Of a stretch of 43,109 bases of DNA, positions 1 to 8,689 are shown one piece after another. Below the pieces are notes generated by a model. It made no database searches, had not been told where the DNA came from, and saw nothing but the letters and a program-made list of their open reading frames with translations. A program made the translations under genes and the position numbers. Origin of the DNA: an uncultured Mollicutes bacterium (lineage in GTDB: Bacteria; Bacillota_I; Bacilli_A; Acholeplasmatales; Anaeroplasmataceae). Within the stretch, counting starts at the first letter, position 1, and each line of letters starts with the position of its first letter. The stretch is from contig CAMWKG010000014.1 in assembly GCA_947174785.1 (NCBI GenBank), forward strand, positions 1 through 43,109. Direction: 5' to 3'.

Positions 1-249
1 TATATTTTATTTAACATATCAAAGCAAGAAAAGAAAAATATAAAATTAGATTTCTTAAGAATATTAGGATATTCTAATCAAGGAAAAGCTTATTTAAACA
101 CAATAAAAAAAGATGTAAGCATCTTTACAAATATAAAAGAGGGCTTACATCCTATCCTAGATATCGAATTAAAAATAACAAAACTTCTTGATATGATTTA
201 CTCTACTTCCACTTTGAACCAAGAGCAAGGAAAACCACAAGAAATTTAA
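1..249 (+). CDS. C-terminal part of a TmcAL-like protein (tRNA-Met cytidine acetate ligase, partial)
   Basis: This open frame enters from the left edge and ends in TAA, giving 82 residues. It contains ILRILGYSNQGKAYL followed by NTIKKD, which resembles the C-terminal helical region of the YlbM/TmcAL family (old DUF795). There the pattern is a leucine-glycine-phenylalanine/tyrosine step, then G, a leucine and a lysine-rich helix. TmcAL makes N4-acetylcytidine at the wobble position of elongator tRNA-Met, using acetate and ATP. The nucleotidyltransferase core lies outside the window, so the call rests on the tail alone. A terminator follows directly. Confidence 0.55.
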   Translation, partial: YILFNISKQEKKNIKLDFLRILGYSNQGKAYLNTIKKDVSIFTNIKEGLHPILDIELKITKLLDMIYSTSTLNQEQGKPQEI

Positions 250-250
250 A

Positions 251-282
251 AATAAGGATGAAAGCATCCTTATTTTTTTATT
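251..282. terminator. Bidirectional intrinsic terminator
   Basis: AATAAGGATG and CATCCTTATT form a 10 bp stem around an AAAG loop. T-rich DNA follows on the plus strand and A-rich DNA precedes it, so it can end the plus-strand TmcAL-like gene and the minus-strand Nudix gene. Confidence 0.8.
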
Positions 283-817
283 TTATTTGAATCTTATTTT
301 GTTGAATTAAATAAGCTTGGATAGCACAGATGGTCTTTGCGTCCTTGATTGTTCCATTTTGAATCATGTCTAAAGCAGTCCTTAAATCTATCCATAAAGG
401 CTCTACAAATTCATCCTCATCTAAATGCTGCTTAGACTGTTCAAATTTTGTCACTAGATATAGAAATATCTTTTCACTAGAATACCCACATGTAGGATAG
501 ATTGTAGTAAGATAAGAAATGTCAAGAGCACGTTGACCAGTTTCTTCCTCAAATTCTCTAGATGCAGCAGAAAGGGGGTCTTCTCCCTGTTCTAATTTAC
601 CTGCTGGTATCTCATAGAGAACTTCATTATATGCATAACGAAATTGCTTGATGAATAGAATTTTATTTTCTTTTGTGATGCATAAAATTGCAGCACCACC
701 ATTGTGCCTAACAATTTCTCTATAGGCAAGCTTTCCGTTTTCACATTCTACTTGATCTAAATCCAATCTTAAAATTTTACCTTCATAGATTACTTTTCGA
801 TTTAAAAACTTTTCCAT
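278..817 (-). CDS. Nudix hydrolase, ADP-ribose pyrophosphatase type
   Basis: The 179-residue protein carries a complete Nudix box at residues 73-95 (G at 73, E at 79, then REFEEETG). The fold and the preceding YEIPAGKLEQGE match the ADP-ribose pyrophosphatase (NudF/YqkG) branch, which hydrolyses ADP-ribose to AMP and ribose 5-phosphate in the cytoplasm. Length is normal for the family. It starts 13 bp after the MATE transporter gene on the same strand and has an AAGGAAAG ribosome site, so the two are probably one transcript ending at the shared terminator. Substrate is inferred from family resemblance. Confidence 0.88.
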   Translation of the reverse strand: MEKFLNRKVIYEGKILRLDLDQVECENGKLAYREIVRHNGGAAILCITKENKILFIKQFRYAYNEVLYEIPAGKLEQGEDPLSAASREFEEETGQRALDISYLTTIYPTCGYSSEKIFLYLVTKFEQSKQHLDEDEFVEPLWIDLRTALDMIQNGTIKDAKTICAIQAYLIQQNKIQIK

Positions 818-830
818 ATATTCTCTTTCC

Positions 831-2381
831 TTATTCCTTTTTCTCTATTACTTCACTGTCTATCTCAGTTACCTCTATAGACTCTTGTGAGATAGGCTCT
901 TCTTTAGATTTTTCTAAATGTAGACCCATGTACCCTTTTTTCTTTATTTGAATCAAGAAAATAACAAGACAGATGATACTCATCAAAGCAATACAAATGT
1001 TAGATATTCCCATAGATAATCCAGCACATTCTACTCCAAGCTGTGGAAAGCAATAAAGGAGTAACACTAAAATTGGGATTCTAAAAATAAATGCTCTTGC
1101 AATATTAATAAACATAGTAAGCTTAGTTTTACCAAAGCCATATAGAACACCCAGTACCCCAGCATTTATAGCAAGTGATGGGATAGACCAAGAATCATAA
1201 TTATGAATCATTTTTACATATTTCATAAACTCTTCTGCCTGAGCTGGATCCTGATCCTGGCTATATAGCCCTATTAAAGCATTTTGAAATATAAATCGGA
1301 TAAATATCCACGCAACAAAGCCAATCGCTGTAGACAAGATAAATCCTTTGAAAAAACAATCAATAGCACGCTTTAGGTTTTTATTTCCTAGATTTTGGGA
1401 TATGATGGTAGATTCTGTTTCTTCAAACGCATTGATTGGGGTAGTTGCAATACCATTTAAATTGTTTGATACAGCAAGTGCTCCTACAACAAGACCAGCT
1501 GAAGCTTCTGCTGCCTTGACTGCCACCTCATCTGTAATATCAATTTGAGATTTCAATATTTCTAAATATCTAGCACCAAAGATAGAATTTACAGCAACCT
1601 TACCAAAGGAAAAAACAAACTTGCCTAAGAAAATAGGTATGGATAAAATCAAAATGGGCTTAACATATCTCCAAGACAGGCTAAATTGTTTTATACTAAT
1701 TCTAAAAATGTTATTCCTTCTTAGCATCATAAAACCCAAAATAAAGAAAAGAGTAATCTGAGAAATAAGAGTAGCTACTGCTATCCAAATAATGCTATTC
1801 ACATGAAAAGCATATATAAATATTACATTCAAAAGAAGCTTTACTCCCATGGTAACAAAATTCAAATAAAAAATAGATTTTGTATTTCCCTTAGATTTTT
1901 GTAATGCTATAAACACATTATTATATGCAATGAATAATAGTTCAATGATTTGAATAATAAAGTAACCCGTTGAGGCTGCTGCCTGAGCCTGCGATATACC
2001 AGAGGCTTTACAAATAGGGTATGCTAGTGGAATGCATATGACTGCTAATATAGCGGCAACAACACTTACCAATGTCACTAAAACATTGGCATTTTTTCTA
2101 GCTCTTTCATATTCACCTGCACCAAAGCATCTTGCAACAATAATTGCTCCACCAGCAGCAAGCCCTGAACCAAAGGAAGACAATAAATTTTTAATTTGTC
2201 CTAATGCAGCAACAGAGGATACAGAATCCGTTGAAATCTCATTTGCAAATATACTATCTACTAAGTTATATAAGGAATTAAATAAATTGTAGATAAATAA
2301 AGGAGCGCATATCGCAATGACTACCTTCCACATATTGCCATTTAATATTAAGTTTCGTCTTTTTTCATCTGTAATCTTCAT
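831..2381 (-). CDS. MATE family multidrug efflux transporter
   Basis: This is a polytopic membrane protein of about 516 residues with roughly 12 hydrophobic segments and the two-halved MATE layout. MATE proteins export cationic drugs or metabolites using Na+ or H+ gradients. The N-terminal segment (FIYNLFNSLYNLVDSIF, then GAGEYERARKNAN) is typical of Clostridium/Bacillus MATE proteins. The frame stays open to an ATG at 2402. I prefer the ATG at 2381 because ATGAGG lies just upstream as a ribosome site and a TATAAT at 2408-2413 would start the RNA near 2401. The acidic, lysine-rich C-terminal tail (about 30 residues) is cytoplasmic. It is followed by the Nudix gene. Confidence 0.9.
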   Translation of the reverse strand: MKITDEKRRNLILNGNMWKVVIAICAPLFIYNLFNSLYNLVDSIFANEISTDSVSSVAALGQIKNLLSSFGSGLAAGGAIIVARCFGAGEYERARKNANVLVTLVSVVAAILAVICIPLAYPICKASGISQAQAAASTGYFIIQIIELLFIAYNNVFIALQKSKGNTKSIFYLNFVTMGVKLLLNVIFIYAFHVNSIIWIAVATLISQITLFFILGFMMLRRNNIFRISIKQFSLSWRYVKPILILSIPIFLGKFVFSFGKVAVNSIFGARYLEILKSQIDITDEVAVKAAEASAGLVVGALAVSNNLNGIATTPINAFEETESTIISQNLGNKNLKRAIDCFFKGFILSTAIGFVAWIFIRFIFQNALIGLYSQDQDPAQAEEFMKYVKMIHNYDSWSIPSLAINAGVLGVLYGFGKTKLTMFINIARAFIFRIPILVLLLYCFPQLGVECAGLSMGISNICIALMSIICLVIFLIQIKKKGYMGLHLEKSKEEPISQESIEVTEIDSEVIEKKE

Positions 2382-2554
2382 AGACGTATACCTCATGTTC
2401 ATTTTTTATTATACGCCTATATTAGAAATTAGCATAGGAAAAATTAACACAAAAATCTAATCCATAGATTTAATGAAAACATTTTCAATTACTATGATAA
2501 TAAAATAGTGATACAATAGTAAATGTTCATTTTATGAAAGGAAATGAGAGAGTT

Positions 2555-3850
2555 ATGTTTTTAGAAGTATCTCAAAGCATAGAAGCCTTTCAGGTGCTAC
2601 TACCTCTAGCTTTAATTCTTGTCCTATCTAAGCTATTGAGTATAGGCTGTCGTAAAATTGGTTTGCCACAGGTAGTCGGTATGCTTTTAACAGGTATTTT
2701 ATTAGGATTAATTACCTTAATCCCAAATGAACCTATATTCAATAATGATGCTATGGCAGGAATCAATTTCATTGCAGAGATTGGTGTAATTCTTATTATG
2801 TTTTCTGCTGGAATTGAAACCGATTTAAAGCAGATTAAGGCCACAGGCATTGCTGCTATAGTTATTACAATTTTAGGTGTGGTCGTACCAATGCTTTTTG
2901 GGTTTTTAGTCGCTGGAATATTACCAGGTGGATTCGGTAAAGACTATATATTAAGAAATTTATTTTATGGAGTCATTTTAACTGCAACTTCTGTTTCAGT
3001 AACAGTGGCCACTTTAAAGGAGCTTGGTAAATTAAATTCAAAGATAGGTACAGCTATAGTCTCTGCAGCTATTTTGGATGATATTTTAGGTGTTATAGTC
3101 TTATCTATTGTCGTATCCTTAAATCATGCACTAAATAGTGCTTCTAGCAATTTAGCTATAGATATTTTGATTGTATTTGGAAAAACGATTGGATTCTTTG
3201 TTTTTGCGATTGTGTTAGGTATCGCACTTCGCATTTTATTTAAAAAACTCAGCAAAAGATATGGTCATCATCGAAGACTTCCTATCTTTGGGATTGCAAC
3301 TGCCTTCTTCTTCTCTTATGCAGCTGAAGAATGGTTTGGTATTGCTGATATTACAGGTGCCTTTTTTGCAGGATTAATGCTTTCAGGTGGGAAGGATGCA
3401 GATTATATTGAAAGACGTACGGATATTGCATCCTATATTCTCTTTACTCCAGTATTCTTTGCGAAGGTTGGATTGACCAGTCTTTCTAGTTTTAATGAAA
3501 TCGATTCTACCTTTATCTTATTTGGATTTTTGTTCATTATTGCAGGTATTGCAGGAAAGCTATTTGGATGTGCCATTGGTGCTAAGGTCACAAAAAACAG
3601 TTGGAAGGATTCTTACCGATGTGGACTTGGCATGATGTGCCGAGCTGAGGTGTGTCTAATATGTGCAAATAAAGGAATCTCAGCAGGAATTATTTCTGCT
3701 TCTATTCAACCGTTTATTTTGTGTTTAATTTTAATTACTTCCTTTGTTACCCCAGTCTTGTTAAAGAAAAGCTATAAAAATGAAATACCTCAAGAAATTT
3801 CCCATGACATAGTTACCTTGGAAAGTGCTCCTGAGATAGAAAATAATTAA
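2555..3850 (+). CDS. Cation:proton antiporter (CPA2/KefB-like membrane domain)
   Basis: This 431-residue membrane protein has about 12 transmembrane segments and matches the Na+/H+ exchanger domain of the CPA2 family. Visible family features are LPQVVGMLLTGILLG near the N-terminus, the aspartate pair in SAAILDDILGVIVLS (the ion-binding region), and ITGAFFAGLML. It has no cytoplasmic TrkA/RCK domain, so it is the short antiporter form rather than full KefB/C. The upstream ATG at 2534 lacks a ribosome site, while the ATG at 2555 follows AAAGGAAATGAGAG and is preferred. It is divergent from the MATE gene and ends at a strong terminator. Confidence 0.88.
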   Translation: MFLEVSQSIEAFQVLLPLALILVLSKLLSIGCRKIGLPQVVGMLLTGILLGLITLIPNEPIFNNDAMAGINFIAEIGVILIMFSAGIETDLKQIKATGIAAIVITILGVVVPMLFGFLVAGILPGGFGKDYILRNLFYGVILTATSVSVTVATLKELGKLNSKIGTAIVSAAILDDILGVIVLSIVVSLNHALNSASSNLAIDILIVFGKTIGFFVFAIVLGIALRILFKKLSKRYGHHRRLPIFGIATAFFFSYAAEEWFGIADITGAFFAGLMLSGGKDADYIERRTDIASYILFTPVFFAKVGLTSLSSFNEIDSTFILFGFLFIIAGIAGKLFGCAIGAKVTKNSWKDSYRCGLGMMCRAEVCLICANKGISAGIISASIQPFILCLILITSFVTPVLLKKSYKNEIPQEISHDIVTLESAPEIENN

Positions 3851-3881
3851 GCCTCGTTGTTTTTGCCAACGAGGCTTTTTC
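3851..3881. terminator. Intrinsic terminator of the antiporter gene
   Basis: GCCTCGTTG (3851-3859) pairs with CAACGAGGC (3867-3875) and is followed by TTTTTC. It sits between converging genes and begins directly after the antiporter stop codon. Confidence 0.88.
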
Positions 3882-4181
3882 TTATGAAGGAAATACTTCA
3901 TTTACGATATCAGGAAAAATTTTAATAAATTCTTCTGAACTCATTTCTTTACCATCATACACAACACTTCTTGTTGCCACATACCCTGATTTAGTATTTA
4001 AAATAATTTGATTATCATAAATTGATTGAACTCCACCATAGGGTAAATACTGCATAGTGATAGGTCCGTAATAGCGATATACCTCTTTTAGTATAAGCTG
4101 TTTGTCCTGAAACGTAGTGTATATATCTGAACCTATATTCACTTCTTCTGAGAAGTCAAATTGCTGATTTGCGTAAAACAT
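3882..4181 (-). CDS. Small protein resembling the C-terminal domain of methionyl-tRNA formyltransferase
   Basis: This is a 99-residue soluble protein. Its second half (IILNTKSGYVATRSV, then YDGKEMSSEEF) resembles the end of the Fmt C-terminal domain, where a dG-x-L/V-x-I segment is followed by x-E-GKKxMSAxxF. The formyltransferase catalytic domain is absent, so it cannot be an Fmt enzyme. It may be a stand-alone RNA- or protein-binding domain. The start codon has AAGGATGAA just upstream. It lies 18 bp after the 286-residue membrane protein on the same strand and is probably cotranscribed with it. Function is unknown and the Fmt resemblance is modest. Confidence 0.6.
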   Translation of the reverse strand: MFYANQQFDFSEEVNIGSDIYTTFQDKQLILKEVYRYYGPITMQYLPYGGVQSIYDNQIILNTKSGYVATRSVVYDGKEMSSEEFIKIFPDIVNEVFPS

Positions 4182-4199
4182 TTCATCCTTGTCTCTTTT

Positions 4200-5060
4200 C
4201 TATTTTAATATAGTTTGAAATACATCAATTTCATAAGCAGGAAAATAGACTCTCAAATCCTGATTAGGAATATTCATTGTTAATGATACGTAGTGATCTG
4301 CCTGATAAGTGTGTGTAGCTTTATTGATCAGCTCTATTCCATATTCTTCATAGGATTTTTCTTCTTTACTCTTATGCCAGTAGTCAAAGCGATAAGGCTC
4401 TTCCACCCTCTCAAATTCACTTAAATCTTTAATAGGAATTCCAATAACCACATATAAATCTGCAAAGCATAGTAAATCATTTTCAACAAATACACTTAAA
4501 AGTACATTTGAAAATTTTCTAATTTCATCCTTAGCTTCTTTTTCATTGTCAACCTCTTCCATTAGGATTTCTAAACTCTTTGCAGAATCTGGCACAGATA
4601 AAAATTCTTTTGAGGTTTCTAGTATTTTATTAAATACCTCTTGAGATACTTCTGCAGGCTTTAAGCCTTTTCTTTTCTTCTTTATAAGATGAGCTATAAC
4701 AATGCTGAAAACAAATATCACAACAGACACACCAAAAATCATGCCTAACCAAAGATATTCATTTATATGAATTCCTTTATTCTCTCTAGCATTAACAATC
4801 AAGGATACAATTAAAAATATAAAGCTTGTAAAGGTTGCTGTAAAGGAGATACGGTTGATCAAATTCAACCATTTTGGCATCCCTCTATTTCTTTTTGAAT
4901 CACTATACTTTTGACTTAATGAAGTTAATTCCTCTTCTTGCTTTTTAGATACTCTTCTAATCACAAAGCTATCATATTCAGCTATAGTCTTTTTTTCATT
5001 TTTATCGTAATATACCTGGAATAAATTCTTCAAGACTTCAACACCTCTTTTATTAGGCAA
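4200..5060 (-). CDS. Uncharacterised two-TM membrane protein
   Basis: I do not recognise this 286-residue protein. It has a lysine-rich N-terminal domain of about 65 residues, two closely spaced transmembrane segments (about residues 70-92 and 102-126), and a C-terminal cytoplasmic domain of about 160 residues rich in charged residues. The start at 5060 is a TTG with AAGGG about ten bases upstream. A second TTG at residue 11, with AGAGG upstream, is an alternative. The stop is TAG. It probably forms a two-gene unit with the Fmt-tail-like small gene downstream. Confidence 0.7.
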   Translation of the reverse strand: MPNKRGVEVLKNLFQVYYDKNEKKTIAEYDSFVIRRVSKKQEEELTSLSQKYSDSKRNRGMPKWLNLINRISFTATFTSFIFLIVSLIVNARENKGIHINEYLWLGMIFGVSVVIFVFSIVIAHLIKKKRKGLKPAEVSQEVFNKILETSKEFLSVPDSAKSLEILMEEVDNEKEAKDEIRKFSNVLLSVFVENDLLCFADLYVVIGIPIKDLSEFERVEEPYRFDYWHKSKEEKSYEEYGIELINKATHTYQADHYVSLTMNIPNQDLRVYFPAYEIDVFQTILK

Positions 5061-5152
5061 TAGTAGTATGCCCTTATTTTCCTTTTTTATTATTATTTAA
5101 TCTTATCATAGATTAAGCTATTTGTGAAGTATGCATTTTATTTTTATATAAG

Positions 5153-5181
5153 AAAAGGCATAGTTCGACACTATGCCTTTT
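5153..5181 (-). terminator. Intrinsic terminator of the uL15-like gene
   Basis: AAAAGGCATAGT (5153-5164) pairs perfectly with ACTATGCCTTTT (5170-5181) around a 5-base loop. On the minus strand the stem ends in T-rich sequence, just after the stop codon at 5189. Confidence 0.85.
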
Positions 5182-5188
5182 ATCCCTT

Positions 5189-6358
5189 TTATTTTACCTT
5201 ACGGACTTCTCCGCCAGTCAATACAATCATTTTAATAGCATCAATAGAATAATCCTGTGCTTCAATAATAAGGGGTTTATCTAAAACACCTCTAGCTAAA
5301 ACTTTAATATAATCCACCTTAGAAGATATCAGCTTCTTTTCCTTTAGGGTCTCAAGATTTACTAAGTCATCAGCATTAAAGTTTTTAGATAAAACATCAA
5401 TATTGATAATATCCTTTTTACTATATACTGTATTTTTATTAGAAGGGCTTTCCTCCACTTGAACATATTCTAATGCTGAATCATCTGTAATCAATTGCTT
5501 TGCCTCAGTAATTGTAACATTTTTACGAATGATATCTCCGACATTAGCTTGCTCAACAACAGTACCTTCTGTAACTTCATCTGAGGTATAAACCTTAATT
5601 AAATTATCTTCAATCAACTCTTCCTTAGTTTGCTTAGGAATAATAATTTCTTGTGGCTCTACTTCTTTACGAGTTAAGTTGTTTTCTGTAAAAATAGTAT
5701 TTAAAAGCTCTAAAACATATTTTTGCTTTCTGTCAGATGTAATCTTCATAAGTGTAGGAGTCTTTACAAAACGCTTTACTTCACTTAAATCAATCACATG
5801 ATATTTTGTTTCCTCAAATCTCTTTGGATCAAATGCATAGGCAACACATAACTTTTTACCCTTAAATACAAGCATAGCAAATGTATTTCTTCCTAAATAA
5901 ATACGTTCTTGCTTCCAGCTTGTAGATGTCTTTACTCCGTAAGGACGAACAAAGTTGATGATATCACGATATTGCTGCTGAACCTCAGGAGAAGCTAAAA
6001 TAAGCTTTGCTTTAAAGCTATAATTATATTGAACAAAAACTTTTCTACCATTTACAACCTGAACTACACGTTCTGGCTCCTCTTCTTCTTGGAAATCATT
6101 ATCTTGTTCATCAGCATCCTCAATAGAAGATTCCAAATTATCTATTGTATTTTTTTCAACTACTGGTTCTGGCTTAACCTCCTCAGCAGGTTTTTCTATG
6201 ACTGTTTTCTTTTCTGTAGCTCTTGGCTTGTCTACTTTCTTAGAATAAGCCTTAGCAACCTTATTCCTTTTTGGTAGCTTAGCAAAAATTAACAACGCTA
6301 TTATTGCACAAGCTACAACTGCCCAAACTACAATGACGATTATTTCAGTTGTTCTCAT
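5189..6358 (-). CDS. Membrane-anchored protein with a ribosomal protein uL15-like C-terminal domain
   Basis: The protein has 389 residues. One N-terminal transmembrane helix (about 5-28) is followed by a lysine/glutamate/proline-rich linker (about 30-98). Next comes a globular domain (about 105-225, with YSFKAKLI, SWKQERIYLGR and KKLCVAYAFDPKRF) that I associate with an uncharacterised domain repeated in other Bacillota proteins. The C-terminus (about 316-388) reads like the end of ribosomal protein L15: INIDVL, VNLETLKEKKLI, DYIKVLARGVLDKPLIIEA, then AIKMIVLTGGEV. It is not the ribosomal L15 gene, because it lacks the basic glycine-rich L15 N-terminus and is membrane-anchored. The start ATG follows AGGAGG. 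Function is unknown. Confidence 0.75.
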   Translation of the reverse strand: MRTTEIIVIVVWAVVACAIIALLIFAKLPKRNKVAKAYSKKVDKPRATEKKTVIEKPAEEVKPEPVVEKNTIDNLESSIEDADEQDNDFQEEEEPERVVQVVNGRKVFVQYNYSFKAKLILASPEVQQQYRDIINFVRPYGVKTSTSWKQERIYLGRNTFAMLVFKGKKLCVAYAFDPKRFEETKYHVIDLSEVKRFVKTPTLMKITSDRKQKYVLELLNTIFTENNLTRKEVEPQEIIIPKQTKEELIEDNLIKVYTSDEVTEGTVVEQANVGDIIRKNVTITEAKQLITDDSALEYVQVEESPSNKNTVYSKKDIINIDVLSKNFNADDLVNLETLKEKKLISSKVDYIKVLARGVLDKPLIIEAQDYSIDAIKMIVLTGGEVRKVK

Positions 6359-6412
6359 TATATAAATCCTCCTAAAACTATATTTTAATTATATCATAAC
6401 ACACATAAAATG

Positions 6413-7006
6413 CTATATGAAAATTTCTGAAAATTCATCAATTTTTTGTAAAACCTCATTCATACCATACTTTGTCTCTGAAGAAGTTAGAATGAAGCTA
6501 TCATTTTCCTCTAGTTTTAAAGTTTCCATTATTAGCTTTTTATTCTTACTATACTCACTTTTTTTTACTTTATCTGCCTTGGTTCCGATGACACATACAT
6601 CCTTATGATAATACTTTAAGAATTGATACATTGTAACATCATCATTTGTTGGCTTATGCCTAAAATCAACCAAAAGAAAAACAAGCTTTAGGTGTGGTCT
6701 TCCGACAACATATTCTTCTATCATTTTCCCAAAGGTTGCCTTTACTGTTTTACTGACATTGGCATATCCATATCCAGGAACATCTATAAAAAAGATAGAA
6801 TCATTAATATGGTAAACATTTAAGGTCTGTGTTTTTCCGGGATTGGAAGAGGTTTTAGCAAGCTTCTTTCTGTTTGTCAAAGCATTGATAAACGAAGACT
6901 TTCCAACATTAGATCTACCACAAAACATAAACTCTGGTTCATTATGAGAAGGTAGTCCTGCATTTTTTACAGCAGATATAATAAATTCAGCCTTTGTAAT
7001 TACCAT
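6413..7006 (-). CDS. engB: Ribosome biogenesis GTPase EngB/YsxC
   Basis: This 197-residue TRAFAC GTPase has G1 GRSNVGKSS (30-38), G2 around NPGKTQTLN, G3 DVPGYG (75-80), G4 TKAD (142-145) and G5 TSSETKYG (174-181). The family is essential for assembly of the 50S subunit in Bacillus. Length is typical. The start codon overlaps the last 7 bases of the PHP gene upstream, so translation is probably coupled. The stop is TAG. Confidence 0.95.
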   Translation of the reverse strand: MVITKAEFIISAVKNAGLPSHNEPEFMFCGRSNVGKSSFINALTNRKKLAKTSSNPGKTQTLNVYHINDSIFFIDVPGYGYANVSKTVKATFGKMIEEYVVGRPHLKLVFLLVDFRHKPTNDDVTMYQFLKYYHKDVCVIGTKADKVKKSEYSKNKKLIMETLKLEENDSFILTSSETKYGMNEVLQKIDEFSEIFI

Positions 7007-7815
7007 TGTAATCCCAGCCTTTCTTTGATAGGTAAAAACTCTTCTAAGGTTAAAGTAGAGGTTCCTATCATCGCATGCTTTGTTCCATGATCACCGTGGA
7101 AATCAGAGCCAGCAGAAATGAGTAAATTATGTTTTAAAGCGAGTGCTTTAAAATATTCTTCATCTCCATCCTGATTCTTAGGATAACGAACTTCAATGCC
7201 ATCAAAACCCATAGAAACAATTTCTTCTACAATATCTTTAGGTAGTAGACAAGGATGTGCTAAAATAGTGAAACAGCCAGCCTCTTTGACCATTTTCAAG
7301 CCATCCTTTATGGATAATTTAGTTGATGGAATGTAGGCCTTGGATTTATTATCTATATAGATTTCTGCCTCACGTTCCGAAATATGATTACATTTTGCAA
7401 TGTTATAGCACATGTTCGCACGTGTAATCACTTCGCTTTCTTTTAGTAAAGCATCCAAATCTATCTTTACATGATAAATATCCTTTATTTTTTCCATCAT
7501 CTTGATGGCTCTTTTTTTCCGTTCTTCCTTCTTGTTGTAAGAAAATTCAATCAGTTCTTCTGGAACTATATTGTTTTTAAACAAACAAACAATATGAACA
7601 GAATGCCCTTTGTATTCTGTAGAAAGCTCCATACCTGCTAAAACATGTATCCCATATTCCTCTGCATAAAGCTTAAGCTCCGAGCATCCAAATACACTAT
7701 CATGGTCTGTTAAAGCAAAACAGTCAACATGCTCTTTTTTAGCAATTTCTAAAAGCTCCTTTGGAGGGTATAGTCCATCTGAATAGGTGGAATGATTATG
7801 TAAATCTATTTTCAT
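7000..7815 (-). CDS. PHP domain phosphoesterase (TrpH/RNase AM-like)
   Basis: The 271-residue protein begins with the PHP metal motif KIDLHNHSTYSDG (histidines 6 and 8), continues with FALTDHDSV and ends with SAGSDFHGDHG. These supply the clustered His/Asp ligands for a trinuclear metal site. The full-length architecture matches the YciV/TrpH group. Its characterised members are 3',5'-nucleotide bisphosphatases or 5'-3' exoribonucleases that mature rRNA ends (RNase AM). The exact substrate cannot be read from sequence. It overlaps engB and follows the DUF5662 gene by one base, forming a tight cluster. Confidence 0.88.
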   Translation of the reverse strand: MKIDLHNHSTYSDGLYPPKELLEIAKKEHVDCFALTDHDSVFGCSELKLYAEEYGIHVLAGMELSTEYKGHSVHIVCLFKNNIVPEELIEFSYNKKEERKKRAIKMMEKIKDIYHVKIDLDALLKESEVITRANMCYNIAKCNHISEREAEIYIDNKSKAYIPSTKLSIKDGLKMVKEAGCFTILAHPCLLPKDIVEEIVSMGFDGIEVRYPKNQDGDEEYFKALALKHNLLISAGSDFHGDHGTKHAMIGTSTLTLEEFLPIKERLGLQW

Positions 7816-7816
7816 T

Positions 7817-8356
7817 TTATACCTCCATATCTTTATAGCTTTTTATTTTTTTAATTTTTTTAAAGGCCTTCTTTTCACCCAATTCACTTACCCAAGTCAA
7901 CCAAGTCTTTAAAACTAAAGCCGTCGTTGGATGCATTTGGTGATAGGAGCGCTCTCTTTTTTCAAAATATTCTAATGCAGAAGAGCAGGTATATTTCTTT
8001 TTTAAATAAACCTTACTAGCTGCAATTCTATCACATAGGCTCTCTTTTAAATATTGAATAGGCATTAGAACAGGAGCATACTCTCCTCCTTGTATATCTG
8101 TCCAATATTCGTAATGATGCTTATTTCTTCCCTTGTGATGCATCCAGGCTAGAGAATAGCCCTTTCTATCACGCTCATTTGCATTAGGAGATCGAGTTCC
8201 AGCATAATATCTTGCACCTCTCCAAAATTCTGTAAAAGAATATTTAGACAAATCATGAAATAATCCTTGGAACCCGATACCAACCTTGAAGCAATAATGC
8301 ATAACCTTATGCCTATGCTTAGTTATTGTAATAAAATGTCTAATTGGATGAAGCAT
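7817..8356 (-). CDS. DUF5662 family protein
   Basis: A 179-residue cytoplasmic protein with the histidine-rich pattern of DUF5662: ITITKHRHKV, FHDLSKYS, then AWMHHKGRNKHHYEYW. The conserved H, D and HH residues suggest a metal-binding, HD-like helical enzyme, but no activity is known to me. The ATG at 8356 is chosen because GGGGG lies 6 bases upstream. Starting at the earlier in-frame ATGs (8362, 8401) would give up that spacing. Its start overlaps the end of the upstream regulator gene by 17 bases. Confidence 0.82.
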   Translation of the reverse strand: MLHPIRHFITITKHRHKVMHYCFKVGIGFQGLFHDLSKYSFTEFWRGARYYAGTRSPNANERDRKGYSLAWMHHKGRNKHHYEYWTDIQGGEYAPVLMPIQYLKESLCDRIAASKVYLKKKYTCSSALEYFEKRERSYHQMHPTTALVLKTWLTWVSELGEKKAFKKIKKIKSYKDMEV

Positions 8357-8684
8357 ATGCATCCCCCATAAATGAATGTAATTTTGAAAACAAATTTTCA
8401 ATCTCTGTTAATCTTTCTGGATGGATTGCTAAATAATAGTAATTTTTAGTTCCATCCTTGTAAAACTTAATCAATTCTGCCTTACATAAAAGCTTCATAT
8501 GGAAAGACATCGTTGGTCTAGTAATGCATTTCTTTTGCTTGATTTCACATATCCTTAATCCCTTAGGATAAACTTTGGCAAGCTCCAAAATAATATCACG
8601 GCGAACTTTTGAAGAAAGTGCCTCTAAAATAGTCTCAGTTGTATCGAAGTTCTTTTTTAACTCATTTAACTCTTCCATATCCAT
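8340..8684 (-). CDS. ArsR/winged-helix transcriptional regulator
   Basis: A 114-residue winged-helix protein. ILEALSSKVRRDIILELA and the later TRPTMSFHMKLLCKAELI form the helix-turn-helix of the ArsR-like fold, followed by a wing with DGTKNYYYLA. No cysteine metal site like that of true ArsR/SmtB sensors is obvious. The frame stays open upstream into the ABC gene, but the ATG at 8684 has GGAG just ahead of it and lies 5 bases after the ABC stop codon, so I start there. It is probably cotranscribed with the ABC transporter and may regulate it. The stop is TAG. Confidence 0.82.
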   Translation of the reverse strand: MDMEELNELKKNFDTTETILEALSSKVRRDIILELAKVYPKGLRICEIKQKKCITRPTMSFHMKLLCKAELIKFYKDGTKNYYYLAIHPERLTEIENLFSKLHSFMGDAYASSN

Positions 8685-8689
8685 AGGTT

